Source: Eleginops maclovinus (lineage: Eukaryota; Chordata; Actinopteri; Perciformes; Eleginopidae). Taken from it: DNA of 64,000 bases. The stretch spans positions 3,839,453 through 3,903,452 of the forward strand of contig NC_086370.1 of assembly GCF_036324505.1 (NCBI RefSeq). The letters run 5' to 3'. The position numbers and the translations under genes are program-made. The notes beneath the pieces are model-generated. The model was given only the letters and a program-made list of their open reading frames with translations. It was not told the origin of the DNA and searched no databases. Shown piece by piece: positions 1 to 10,202 of this stretch (positions within the stretch are counted from its first letter, which is position 1; every line of letters starts with the position of its first letter).

Positions 1-394
1 ACTAACGTACCACAGTGGAAGACGATGAAACATGACCAGGATATGGGACGTCTTCGTTATGGGAGTCGGTGGTATAGGGACTTGCATCAGGGGGCTGTTT
101 ATTCAACCACCTCAGCATTTCTTTCTTCTTCTTTTTTTAACTGTTGTTGATGATGGTCTATCCTCTGACTCTATGAACGTTGCATTGGCGCGAGTCTAGC
201 AGCAGTCAGCGGCAGAGTGGATGACGTAGAATGCATTCTATGATTTGACAGCCCTATCTTGAGTTGCCGCGGGAGCGTAAACCTTCTATAGTTTCGACGT
301 TCACACGTTTTTATTAAATTATTAAAACCGAAAAAGATACTCATATTTAATGACTTTGCAAATAACACCCATTATGAAGTTTACTTAAAAAAAA
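1..394. other. Unassigned left edge
   Basis: I recognise no gene here. The minus strand of about 1-115 reads open with a serine/proline-rich peptide and could be exon sequence or part of the hAT that ends at 487, but there is no convincing splice site or family motif. A T-rich run lies at about 121-140. Low-information region. Confidence 0.3.
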
Positions 395-487
395 ATTCAC
401 TGTCCCGAAATAGTCCCAGACAAAATATATTTGTGTCCCAATAGGAATTTTTATGGTCCCTGGGACATCATTAATTGCGAGCCCTGA
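395..487. mobile_element. hAT terminal fragment ending in CAGGGCTCGC terminus
   Basis: Read on the minus strand from 487, the sequence begins CAGGGCTCGCAATTAATGAT and continues with repeated GGGAC/GGGACA motifs. This resembles the terminal inverted repeats of fish hAT elements that begin CAGGGCTCG. It abuts the BEL gag sequence exactly, so it is either the right end of a hAT inserted into the retrotransposon or the breakpoint that removed the 5' LTR and the start of gag. The opposite end is not identifiable in the window. Confidence 0.5.
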
Positions 488-1195
488 TTGGAAGTCGTCC
501 TTTCAGACACTAATTGAGAGTAAAAATATTTCAACTGCAGAGAAGATAGTCTTTCTTCAGAAATATGTTGGAGGAGCAGCTAAAGACGCCTTAGAAGGTC
601 ATTTTCTGATTGATTCAGGATATTCATATCACGCAGCATGGGACCTGCTCAATGAATGATATGGCGACCCTTTCGTAATTGCCAAAACCTTCCGAGACAA
701 ATTACATGCATGGCCAAAAATAGCCTCAAGGGAGAGTGCTGAGTTAAGCAAATTTGTGGACTTTTTACACAGTTGTGAATCTGCCATTGCTCACAATGAG
801 AGTCTAAATGTTTTTAATGATGGAATTGAGAATCAAAGACTTACTGCCAAACTACCCGACTGGTTGAGCACCAGATGGAACCAAAAGGCCACACAATACC
901 AACTGGAGCACAGAAGGTTCCCAAGCTTCAGTTATTTTGTGAGGTTCCTAACAGTGGAAGCAAGTATTGCCTGCAACCCCTATAACATCTTATCATGCAT
1001 TACGGCAAAGTGAACATGACCACGCAAAGAACAAGAACCAAAATGTGGTGGCCTCCAAGAACCAAACTGTGGTGGCCTCCAAGAACCAAACTGTAGGTGC
1101 CAGGATCTTCACAACCAACACCAGCGAAAGGAACATAGTCAAGTGTGTGTTTTGTAAGAAAGTAGGTTCACAGCGTACACAAGTGTTAAAAATTC
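488..1195 (+). pseudogene. BEL gag-like domain (DUF1759 type), broken
   Basis: Codes for a gag capsid-like region starting with the peptide DWKSSFQTLIE. A TGA stop falls just after WDLLNE (about 657-659), the frame reopens past it, and a frameshift or stop lies near 1013. Peptides such as FVDFLHSCESA and KLPDWLSTRWN are characteristic of the DUF1759 capsid region of BEL/Pao elements. The N-terminus is missing, cut by the hAT end at 487. Positions 1030-1095 hold a short direct repeat (about 30 bp, encoding KNQTVVAS-type units) in the linker before the zinc knuckle. Non-functional. Confidence 0.75.
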
Positions 1196-1196
1196 A

Positions 1197-1433
1197 TTGA
1201 GAAGCCAATCACTGACTGAGTCAAATTTTATTCAGAGTGAGAGACTGTGCTTCGGCTGTTTGAGTCCTGGCCATCAATCCAAGAGATGTAGTAACCAGAT
1301 GGTCTGCGACACCTGCTCCAAACGTCACCCTACATGCACGAAGATCACTCAAAACAACAACAAGAACAAAGGAGGGAACAATTTAAGGATAAAAGTTACA
1401 GTAAGGAAAGAAAGCCACAGTCAACACAACTAA
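1197..1433 (+). pseudogene. BEL gag zinc-knuckle segment
   Basis: A cysteine-rich stretch reads CFGCLSPGHQSKRC and then CDTCSKRHPTC. These are the paired CCHC-like zinc knuckles found at the end of BEL/Pao gag. It is in a different frame from the preceding capsid region, so at least one indel separates them. Downstream codons are basic, lysine/glutamine-rich linker. Nucleic-acid binding is the known role of such knuckles; this copy is broken. Confidence 0.75.
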
Positions 1434-1514
1434 AAGACGTCACCAAAGAAACCACATTCAACAGAGTGGTGCAAGATGGCAATAGTACCCAGACTTCAGC
1501 AATAGTACCTGTCT

Positions 1515-1967
1515 GTGTCAACGCCAAGTGATTCAAGCAAGGAAGTTCTCGTCTACGCTCTGCTAGATTCACAAAGTGATTCTTCATTCATTCTTGAGGA
1601 AGTAGCAGATGTTCTAGATACGAACACAGAACAAGCGAAGCTGAAACTGTCTACGATGTCGTCAAGGGGGACAATTGGACCTGGTAAAAGACTTAAAGGC
1701 CTATGGATAAGAGGGTTATTTTCCTCTAAGAACATCACATCGCCAGCAACTTACACTCGTTACTTCCTCCCTGCTAATCGGGGACACATCCTGACTCCAG
1801 AAACAGCCAAGGCATGGCCTCATTTGGCACATCTTGCAGAACACCTTGCTCCGCAAAAGGAATGTGAAATTGGTCTGCTGATCGGGTACAATCGCCCACA
1901 AGCTCTAATGCCTAGAAAGTTGTATGTGGGGAGGAAAACCAACCTTTTGCACAGAAAACCGATCTAG
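1515..1967 (+). pseudogene. BEL aspartic protease region
   Basis: The peptide ALLDSQSDSSFI matches the retropepsin-like active-site region of BEL/Pao elements (a D-S/T-G-like motif in a family where the triplet varies), followed by the expected helical segments. The open reading frame is 150 codons and ends in a stop at 1965-1967, before a further frame at 1979-2269 carries the protease-RT linker. The ATG reported for this frame lies inside the polyprotein and is not a real start. Confidence 0.65.
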
Positions 1968-2272
1968 GTTGGAGCATAGTGAGTTATGGTAACCCATGTG
2001 AGCATTATAGTAATGCAATTGGAGTAAGTCATCGCATCATTGTAAAGCAAGTGACGCCTGAACCCAAAAAAACAGTTGAGCTCAAAAGAGAAGTTCACTA
2101 TGTTTGCAAGACTCAGATCAAAGAAATGTTCTCTCCAGATGACATAATTAAGGGGATAGAATCCGATTTCAGTGAAAGGGTCGGAGAAGAAGCAACTGTC
2201 TCTCAGGAAGATCTCCACTTCTCTACTAAACTGAAAGATGTAATGAAACACAAACAAGATGGTCATTAAGAA

Positions 2273-3559
2273 ATGCCCTTACCTTTCAAACAAGACAGAC
2301 CAAATCTACCCCATAATAAGTCATGTGCTGTTCAGCGTCTAGTGTGCTTGGAACGAACCTTCAAGAGGGACCAGAAATGCTGTTCAGACTACATGAACTT
2401 CATGAAGGACATTATCACTCGTGGCGATGCAGAGAGGGTCCCAGAAGAAGCACTCAACAATCAACCAGTCTGGTATATTCCCCACCATGGGGTATACCAC
2501 CCTCAAAAGCCGGGGAAGATACGTATTGTCTTTGATTGTTCAGCAAGGTTCAAAGACACATCATTGAACGACCACCTTCTTACTGGGCCAGAGCTCACAA
2601 ACACCTTGGTGGGAGTTCTTTGTAGGTGTCGCAAGGGCCCAATTGCTATTATGTGTGATGTCGAACGAATGTTCCATCAGTTCCATGTAAGGCCTGAAGA
2701 CCAAGACTACCTGAGGTTCTTATGGTGGGAGAACGGTGATCTAGGGTCTCCGCCATCAGTTTATCGGATGAAGGTCCATCAGTTTGGGGCAGCCTCCTCA
2801 CCTGGCTGTGCCAACTTTGGTCTTAAACATCTAGCTACTGAAGGTCAGGATCAATTTAGCCAAAACGCTGTTAAATTCATCCAAAGGAATTTTTATGTTG
2901 ACGATGGGATGGCGAGTGTAACGTCGGATGCTGAGGCTATCCCGCTTATCAAGGAAGCAAGAGAGCTCTGCAGCACAGGCAAGCTGAGACTGCATAAGTT
3001 GATTTCCAACAGCGAGAACGTATTGAAGTCAATACCAAAGGAAGAGTGCGCTGAAAGTGTCAAAGACCTGGATAGGGCTTTAGGAGAGTCGCTCATGGAA
3101 AGAGCTCTTGGTGTTCAATGGGGCGTCTCCTCCAATGACTTCCAGTTCAGAGTTACTGTCAAGGAACATGCACTGACCAGAAGAGGAGTGCTATCCACAG
3201 TAGCTTCCATCTACGACCCTTTGGGGTTCGTAGCACCTTTCATCCTCCGGGGAAAGATGGTCTTGCAACAACTGTGTCGAGATAAGGTTGGTTGGGACGA
3301 GCCACTTCCAGAAGAGCTCAGAGCACGGTGGGAGTCATGGCTACAAGATCTTCATAACTTGTCTAATGTAAAGATCAGAAGGTGCTACATCCCAGCAAAC
3401 TTCACGGATGTCAAGCAGTATGAGCTTCATCACTTCTCCGACCGGACGTTGCTTGACCGCCTGACAAGGTTGTCTGACTGGAAAAGAGCTGTCAAGGCCA
3501 TTGCTCATCTTAAGCATCATGCTAAGCAAATCAAGGGTCTCAAACTGAAAATAAATTAA
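2273..3559 (+). pseudogene. BEL reverse transcriptase and connector
   Basis: A 428-codon open frame covers the reverse transcriptase of a BEL/Pao element. The fingers/palm region includes KIRIVFDCSA (about residues 82-91). The first catalytic Asp sits in MCDVERMFHQF (Asp about 129) and the YVDD catalytic box is at about residues 208-211. Residues about 290-400 match the peptidase-A17/RT connector with YDPLGFVAPF. The methionine is internal to the polyprotein. The frame ends at a TAA where the RNase H region should continue. It is the best-preserved part of the element, yet it has no intact context for expression. Confidence 0.85.
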
Positions 3560-4066
3560 GCCACATGTGTTGAGGAAAGACAGGAGGCAGAGCTTTTCTT
3601 AATCAAACTGGTCCAAACAGAAGCATTCAGCAGTGAGATCAAAGGTATAAGGGAAGGCAAGGAAGTAAAACCCAAGGACAAAGCAAACAAGCTACACAAA
3701 CTAAGTCCATTTGTAGATGAGTACGGTGTGCTCAGGGTTGGTGGACGTTTGACAAGGTCCAGCCTTCATCCACATGTCAAGCATCCTGCCATTGTACCAA
3801 AGGCAAGTCATCTGTCCTCTTTGCTTATTAAGCACTACCATGACAAGGTACATCATCAAGGAAGAGGAATTACTGTAAATTAATTGCCAGTGGAATACGG
3901 GTCATAGGATGCAGCAGCGCAGTTGCCTCGCACATCTTCAAGTGCACAACGTGCAGAAAGTACAGAAGGAACACACACGATCCAAAGATGGCAGACTTGC
4001 CAGAAGAGAGAATGGAAATTACACCTCCATTCACATATTGTAGCATAGATTGCTTCGGACCGTTCT
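3560..4066 (+). pseudogene. BEL RNase H-integrase N-terminal region, truncated
   Basis: After the stop near 3559 the coding sequence continues in pieces. A glutamate/lysine-rich linker is followed by DEYGVLRVGGRL and by LIKHYHDKVHHQGRG, the H-H half of the H2C2 zinc finger of BEL integrases, with the Cys pair around KCTTCRKYR (about 3940-3965). The first residues of the integrase catalytic core (CSIDCFGPF, containing the first Asp) end at 4066. Roughly 150-200 codons of the core expected next are absent. The junction is the CACTG terminus at 4067. Confidence 0.75.
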
Positions 4067-4204
4067 CACTGCAAAAAGCATCCATCTTATAACAAGAAAA
4101 ACATAATGTTATTTGAGTTTATACAGACTTGAAACAAGTGTAATAATCTGCCAGTGTAGTGAAATAAGTAGACTTATTAAGAATTCCTAAAATAAGAATA
4201 ATAA

Positions 4205-4480
4205 TTCTTGAAATAAGAAATATATCTGGATGCTAGAAAAGTGTCAAATGTCCTGAAGTAAGCAGGGAAACACTTATTCCATGCACAGGTATAAGCCAAA
4301 TATACTCAAAAGAAGTTGTCAAATGTTCTTTTACCATTTGTTTATTTCTGAATTCAAGTAGACAGATCTCAAAAACCAGAACCTTTGTCCTTGAAATAAA
4401 AAAGCTTTCTGGATGGTAAACAAGTCACAAATATTTCAAAATACTTAGAGAAACACATATTCCAAGCAGAATTTTACTCA
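4205..4480. repeat. Subterminal direct repeats of the CACTG element
   Basis: Two diverged direct copies are visible, about 4206-4287 and 4391-4476. Both share CTTGAAATAA, then TCTGGATG, then AACAAGTC or AAAAGTGTC, then GAAACAC, TATTCCA and GCA. Related motifs (GAAATAAG, ACTTATT) recur from 4150 to 4350. Repeated subterminal motifs are typical of CACTA elements, where they bind the accessory protein. That functional link is inference here. Confidence 0.5.
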
Positions 4481-5349
4481 AAACAATAGTTCTTAAATAT
4501 TCAATATTTAAGAAATCATCCAATATGCATTAGTACCATTTTCTGACATTTTTCAAAACTTATGAATTAATCATGACGATAATTGACCATCTTTAGTTCA
4601 AACACAACACAATTACACAAATTAGCCTTGTGGTGCCACGGACCTGAGACAGAATGTTTGGCAATGACTAAATACCTACAAGGGCAAGTACTTAATGTTG
4701 AATAATACAAATAAATATTTTAAACTGAAATTATAAAATTGAAAGCCACTCAACATTACTTTGTGTTAGATAACCAACAATGAAGAATTGTACCTTAAGA
4801 GCTTCAATATTACTGTTTTCTCTTATTCTTGAACAAAAACTCTCAAACACTGAATGTGTCATGTCTCTAGTGTCCAAAGTAGCAATGCAAAAACAGACAC
4901 TGGTACCAGTATCAATTGTTAACAATAACTAGCTCAACTACCACCTAGTTCACCCACATTATCGAAGCGAGCATGAGTTGTGCCCAGCAAATGGACACAA
5001 CTCATGCAATGTATAGACCTAAAAATGACTCTGGCTTTATAATTACATTACAAATGCAAAGTTGCAATTTTCAGTTGATCATTTGTAAAGTGCAATGATT
5101 ACATTTTTGTGGCTAGTTGCACCTTAACAACAAAGGTGGGCATCCTGCTGGCTGAATGTTGGCAATGCCCACAGAGAGGTGGCTATGCCAAGAGACCCTT
5201 ACATTGAAGGTGCAGCTACCTGCAGTTTGAGGAAAGGACATCTCTAAAATGATACGGAAACAGTGCTGGAAATTTAAACATTGCACTTTACAAATGATGG
5301 GCTGAATATTGCAACTTTGTCTGTGTACATGAGTTGTTTTCTGGGATAT
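4481..5349. other. Intergenic AT-rich sequence, nothing recognised
   Basis: AT-rich sequence between the subterminal repeats and the 3' end of the minus-strand gene. I see no coding potential, splice-site pairs or known repeats. The string TGCAATGT or close variants recurs (4990s, 5050-5100, 5275-5300), and 5050-5105 and 5270-5300 share AAATGCAAAGTTGCAA/CACTTTACAAATGAT-like words in opposite orientations, a possible small inverted repeat. Confidence 0.3.
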
Positions 5350-5355
5350 TTTATT
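5350..5355 (-). promoter_or_regulatory. Polyadenylation signal AATAAA
   Basis: On the minus strand AATAAA lies about 27 bases after the TAG stop (5382-5384) of the SAMD3-like gene, within GAGAATAAAATATC. The spacing is short but acceptable and supports the choice of this stop as the natural end of the coding sequence. Confidence 0.5.
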
Positions 5356-5381
5356 CTCTCCCAATCTCCAACCGCCAAGAT

Positions 5382-8300
5382 CTACTCCCCAATAAAAGCT
5401 TTCCACTCAGCCATGGCTTTTTTGTATGAGGCTGTGGCGTCTCTGTCATGGATAGTGTCCTTCAATAATTCTGTTTGAATAACATATAGGATGGTTGCAA
5501 CACACTTCGGATAAGTTAGATGTATTGTGTAGTAATACGCCATTAGGTATAGCAAACCCATGCAGGTCTTGCTTGGCAAAGGTGGTGATGGGAGTGGTTC
5601 CTATGGCGACAAGGCAGTTGGAGTCATCTACAAGTAAGACAGGGCTGGACAGAGATCTCTTCTGGAGGTAGACGGTAGGATCTTCTGTAGGCTAAAGGAG
5701 ATAGCAAAACTCTGATAAACATCCATAAGATAGAACTACCAAAGCAGACCCTCTACTACCATTATGTATATATTGCATCTATGACTGAAGTTATAATTAT
5801 TTGCATGTAGTATGTGAATCCAAAGACGGCACCATTTTATGTACTGATGAAAATACAAAAACATGTCTTCCAATAAAAATTGCTTAACCTCCTGCTGAAA
5901 GCTGGTTTACATGCCGACTTCTTCCAAAGGAGGGAGCGGTGCCACCAAGCTCCAAATTGCAACAGTGCTTATGCTTGAAGTTACAATTATTTCAACTGTA
6001 CTATTATTGCCGCTGAAAGAATGTCCTTTCACGACAAGACAGCTTAAAAACCAGCAACATATTTTATTAAATGTTGTCCTAATTGTGAAAAGCGACCCCA
6101 TTATACACTTACAAAAAGGATAAAGCATGGAAGTAAATGGCTTTATAGACACAACTAAAAAGAACATCAAGATTTGAATGTGACACAATAGCTCACCTGA
6201 AGAACATGTATCAATGCCTCACTGGCATTTCCCAATTTCTTAGGCGGTGCAGCTGGTGAAGGAAAGAGTATAGGGAGTGCAAATTCCACTATGAGAAGAG
6301 AGAAGAGAAAGCGAACAGGTGGATGGAAAGACAGAGACTGTATTAACTGTTTTAGCTCACACAATCTGTATTACCATAACTACAGTTTAGACACATGAAA
6401 CAAAGGATAATGCATATAAAGTCATATGAATATATAACTGACTTAAGGTCAAAGTTATTCATTTTTAGGAGACATGCACTGTGAGGTTAATATAGGGTGC
6501 ACTGAAGCATCAGCATAGGCAACATGCTCCCTGGAGGTAGCCGATGTCTGGTGTTTAGTTCGTTGGTGTTGTGACTTAGTAAGCTACTGCTGCAGATGTT
6601 GCATCAGACACCATTAAAGACGCACACATTTGAAGTCCGTTCGTCATTCAGCCAATAACTGTTTCAGAAATTGCAATGTCATCTGGGCCAACCCAGTTGG
6701 ATTGCTCCCAATTCCTTAGTGAAAAGTTGATCTCCGCAAGTTTGTGAATAGGTTTTAAAATACAACTTTTAGCTAGGAACTTAAAGTGTGATAGAGGGAT
6801 CCTACTTATGGTAAGATAACAAAAAAGTGTGAAAATGCCCCCAGAGCATTATCATTCTAAATATATTTGGTCAGCCTTGCATCAATGACACTCGCCTTTT
6901 CACAGTCATATCTTCAACAACACACTGTAGACACTAAGAGGTGACTTGCCACCGTCCAGGGTCATAGGTGGTTTCATCACTTTCTTCCAAATCCGTAAAA
7001 CTTCACTTTAGCAACAAAGTCGTCCCATCTCTTCTTTACTTCTGCTATGTATTTGTGGTTGTCTTTATCCAGGATTCGACACAGCCCTGACACCACCTAC
7101 AGAGTGAATAAGTATTAAAATCTGGAACTTTTGTTGAAAAGTAAAAATGTGTAGTCATTCACTAACATTCTGAAGATCCTTGAAGCATGGATCGGCATCC
7201 AGGGCCTTTGTGTGTCTGTCCTCTTTCAGGACATCACTGTCGATGAACAGTCTTCTTGCTTCAAACTCAAGATCAAGGAGTTGAGAGACAGCATCTTTGT
7301 TTGGTTTTTTATTGTTGTACATCTCATGCAGAGTCTTAAAATGCCTGGCCTGTGCTTGCAGACTACCCTTGTCCATTAAAATGAAAAATGATTATGTGCA
7401 CTTCGAACTGTCATAAATTGTCTCCCTTTAGAAGCAGCCCTGTTATGCCTGGGTGATGTCTGTAAAGATATTCAGACAACACACAAGTAGAAAAGTTTGG
7501 AGACTCAGGACTTACCTTCTTCTTCCTCCCCGGGCTCTGGGTCCTCTGCTGGGCAAAGTGTACCATGGAGGGCCTTTACCTGCTGCTTTTTGGCTCCCTG
7601 GTGTGAATTGGGAGACTGGATGACCATACTGGATCGCTGGTCCGCGGTGTAATTGGGCAGCCGGCGGCCCGAGCTGGTTACTGTAGAAGCTAGATAGATT
7701 AGATATTTATTTGTCCTTTCAAAAATGCATTTTGTGCCTTACCGCAATTGTCGAACAATAAATCAGAAATCGACAATGACATGCTCACATAACTAAGCTG
7801 CCTGAAAGGTTAAAATGTTCTCTACAAAATGAATGACAGAAAATAATAATCCCAAATAATTATTAAGGTTTTGATTCAAACACAAACATACCTTTGAATA
7901 TTGACACTGTAACATCATCCAGTTTATCCATTGTCCCATCTATAACCTGGTAGGAAGAAAAAATATTGTTTAAGATATCTTTGAGAAGTTACCCCAGATG
8001 ACTCAAGGTCGTATTTACACTGTAGAAGTCAAAAGTTGCAATAACAGACAACGTGGACCAATAAGCTGCTGCACACGAGCAATGGAGAATGAGGATTGAG
8101 TTCACTAAAACCTCTATATCTCAGCCTCCGTTTTAGATAAACAAATCATTTGGGGGCAAAAAACATTTTAGAGCTAAAATGTAAATAAAAAAGTGGCGGT
8201 TTAATAAAAAATGACTGCCTTTAAAGACAAAAACTATAAACAAGAAAGTAGAACATAATTTGAATTCTAGCAGCTTTACAAGTGTGATTGAATTCAATGA

Positions 8301-8575
8301 ATATTAAGCTAGCTAGCTAGCTAACAGACATAATATTCATTGAATTTTTAACCCAGCAATATTGGTACCGTCACAAATGAATGTGCTTTTATTATAATAT
8401 GAATACATACCTTCTCTCCAATGTGTGGCCTTCTTTTCTTTCTAACCTTGTGAACTTGCTACTAGACAATGATACAGTGGAGGGTTGAAGTCCTTCGTGA
8501 GATACAGGGATTGGTTGGTCTTCTCCTTTTACTTTTAATCATGCTTGGACAAACTCAAAGCTGCATTCAATTTGT
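5382..8575 (-). pseudogene. SAMD3-like multicopy teleost gene, C-terminal exons, frameshifted
   Basis: Seven exon-like blocks on the minus strand join in compatible phases at most junctions: about 8411-8458, 7892-7946, 7516-7680 (or 7567-7680), 7167-7376, 6953-7096, 6197-6288, 5382-5691. Key peptides are PHIGEK, IDGTMDKLDDVTVSIFK, QARHFKTLHEMYNN, RILDKDNHKYIAEVKKRWDD, KVMKPPMTLD, FPSPAAPPKKLGNASEA, HLTYPKCVAT and SYKKAMAEWKAFIGE. From memory these belong to a large teleost family usually labelled SAMD3-like. The function is unknown to me, and no SAM domain is visible because the 5' exons are unclear. Splice sites are canonical (for example CAG/GTGAGC at 6197). Damage: a one-base deletion in a TTTGG context near 6987-6991, another frameshift near 5558-5563, a possible TGA at 8539-8541 and a phase mismatch around 8430-8458. 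The divergent transposase-like gene starts about 365 bases upstream. Confidence 0.7.
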
Positions 8576-8939
8576 GTGACCAAAGGATAAGTGAAAGACA
8601 AATAATAATCTGGGTAAATAGGGATGATACAATTTAGCATTTGAGGAAAAAAAAAAGGTGACGATAGCGTTTGAAATTGCTAATACATATTCTTTTTGTA
8701 GTTTTCATATCGCAGCAACTACTAAAAATGATAGATCAGAGAAACCCCCCCCCCCCCATTGTTATTATGGTATTGACCCAACCAACACGCCAAAGCCAAG
8801 GCCCGCCAGGAAGTATTGCAGAACTAGGAGATATAACAGTACTGGCCCGGGCTGTGGTTCAAGTTTGCCTTTAGCAGATATTTTGAATCAACATCTGTCA
8901 GCTTCCATCTCCTCCTCAGTTCTGAAGGTTTTGAGGAAC
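8576..8939. promoter_or_regulatory. Shared 5' region between two divergent genes (inferred)
   Basis: A gap of about 360 bases separates the 5'-most exon candidate of the minus-strand gene from the ATG of the plus-strand gene. It contains a C10 run at 8749-8758 and no convincing open frame. By position it should hold both promoters if the two genes belong to one element. I see no TATA box at a persuasive distance, so the assignment rests on layout only. Confidence 0.3.
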
Positions 8940-8950
8940 ATGGCGTATTG

Positions 8951-8958
8951 GCGGTGAG
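8951..8958. repeat. Target-site duplication GCGGTGAG (left copy) of hAT-1
   Basis: The octamer GCGGTGAG at 8951-8958 is repeated exactly at 10,587-10,594, on either side of the 1.63-kb element. Eight-base duplications are the rule for hAT transposons. The octamer lies within codons 4-6 of the zinc-finger gene. Confidence 0.9.
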
Positions 8959-9655
8959 TAGTGCTGCGTACCTGGAGTCACATTCAGGTTCAGGTCCGGA
9001 CTCAAGTCCAGAGGTTCAGGTTCAGGTCCGGACTTATAAGTCCGGACCTGAACCCATGGCTTGAGTAACTAAAGTGAACTTATTGCAAGCTAATTATCAA
9101 TTAAAAATAAACTCATCAACTCAAATTCAAACTCGTCCGGTTTATTGTGTTCCCTCATACTGTCCTTCCAACTTGTGTCTACATTTCTCTACAAAGTACC
9201 AATGTTAAAAAAAAGTTACAAACACTTTTTGCCACTTAGTCTACAAATGACTTATGACAGCAACTACAGTAAACTACTAGTCTACTACAAAGTTCAAACA
9301 TGTATTTCATTTACCAAACTAAAGTAACCAAACAGTCCCTGAGCTGACTGAGCCTAAATCCCTAAAACGTTGCTGAAAGGTAGTGTAGACTATAATACGC
9401 ATTACACTGTTACACACCTACTATACAGACAGTATACACTGTAGTGACTGTACAGTCTAGACTCTAGAGTGTAGTGTACTGTCTGTACACCATGTATTCT
9501 CTACATTTCTACATGTGTACATACTACATACATAGTGATGTACATACATACATACAATTTTGATACAAATGTCATACATAGTTAAATTAAGCATCTATCA
9601 TCTATGTCACTCGGACAGTGAGGAGTGAGGAGACTGTGGACTCAAGACTCAAGAT

Positions 9656-9847
9656 TCAATATGCAAGAGTACAAGTGTATGTGTTCTTGTTCAAGAACAG
9701 CAGCATATTGACATTGTCTGGGTCAAGTGTTGCTCTTTCGGCAGACACTATATCACCAGCAGTGCTAAAGACACGCTCACTTGGCACACTTGTACCAGGA
9801 ACAATCAGGTACTTCCTTGCGAATGTACTGAGCAATGGTAGCTCATC
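9656..9847 (-). pseudogene. hAT-1 C-terminal dimerisation domain
   Basis: The minus strand reads ELPLLSTFARKYLIVPGTS, then VPSERVFSTAGDIVS, then NMLLFLNKN and a TGA at 9656-9658. The ARKYL-x-P-TS-PSER-FS-AG pattern is the hAT family C-terminal dimerisation domain (Dimer_Tnp_hAT). It lies directly downstream of the BED-finger frame, and the RNase H-like core that should separate them is deleted. Confidence 0.85.
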
Positions 9848-9917
9848 AGATTTTTTTTGCTATCCAGGATTAGGCTGTGAGATGGCCTGTCCAGTGCCTT
9901 CTGTTTCTCCTTTAGCA

Positions 9918-10202
9918 CTACCTTGCCAAGATATGAGTTGCGGAAAAATATGATGCGAGGTCGTTATTTTGCTCGCCAAACATCGCCGCCAATGTGGCTG
10001 AGGCTGCATGTGGAGTACTTTCTATTTTGTGGTTTCGCCTCAAGTGCCTAGCTATGTTCGATGTTCCCCCAGCGCACTTGATGACTTTCCCACACAGGTT
10101 ACACTTCGCAGTATCTAGCGGCAGTTTCGTCACATGATCCACCTTACTGGATGTAAAGCCCCACGGCATTGTGTTTACATGACCCGTGACGCCGTAGACC
10201 AA
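9918..10202 (-). CDS. BED zinc-finger ORF of hAT-1 (94 aa)
   Basis: An open frame of 94 codons carries a BED-type zinc finger: CNLCGKVIKCAGGTSNIARH followed by LRRNH, that is C-x2-C then H-x4-H. In ZBED/hAT transposases this N-terminal finger binds the transposon ends. The TGA at 9918 follows SATHILAR; the dimerisation domain starts 70 bases further on in another reading context. Position, strand and terminus fit a hAT transposase start. Whether the peptide is made is unknown; by itself it could only bind ends and not cut. Confidence 0.7.
   Translation of the reverse strand: MVYGVTGHVNTMPWGFTSSKVDHVTKLPLDTAKCNLCGKVIKCAGGTSNIARHLRRNHKIESTPHAASATLAAMFGEQNNDLASYFSATHILAR

Larger units (their letters stand above)
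488..4066 (+). mobile_element. BEL/Pao LTR retrotransposon, 5' part (gag-pol), degenerate
   Basis: This is internal sequence of a BEL/Pao-type LTR retrotransposon, read in several frames because of stops and indels. The order is that of the family: gag-like domain (DUF1759 type), CCHC zinc knuckles, aspartic protease, reverse transcriptase, connector/RNase H region, then the H2C2 zinc-binding region and first strand of the integrase core. It starts abruptly at a hAT terminus (487). It stops at 4066, just after the integrase peptide CSIDCFGPF, where a CACTG transposon terminus begins. No 5' LTR is visible. The missing 3' part of such an element (C-terminal pol domain and probable LTR) reappears in the same orientation near 22.6 kb. 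Inactive. Confidence 0.85.

Noticed and set aside
3870..4085. Minus-strand 71-codon open frame
   Set aside because: Antisense of the BEL integrase N-terminal region.
8658..8957. Plus-strand 99-codon open frame upstream of the zinc-finger gene
   Set aside because: Crosses a C-run, has no homology, and is in a different frame from the better ATG at 8940.
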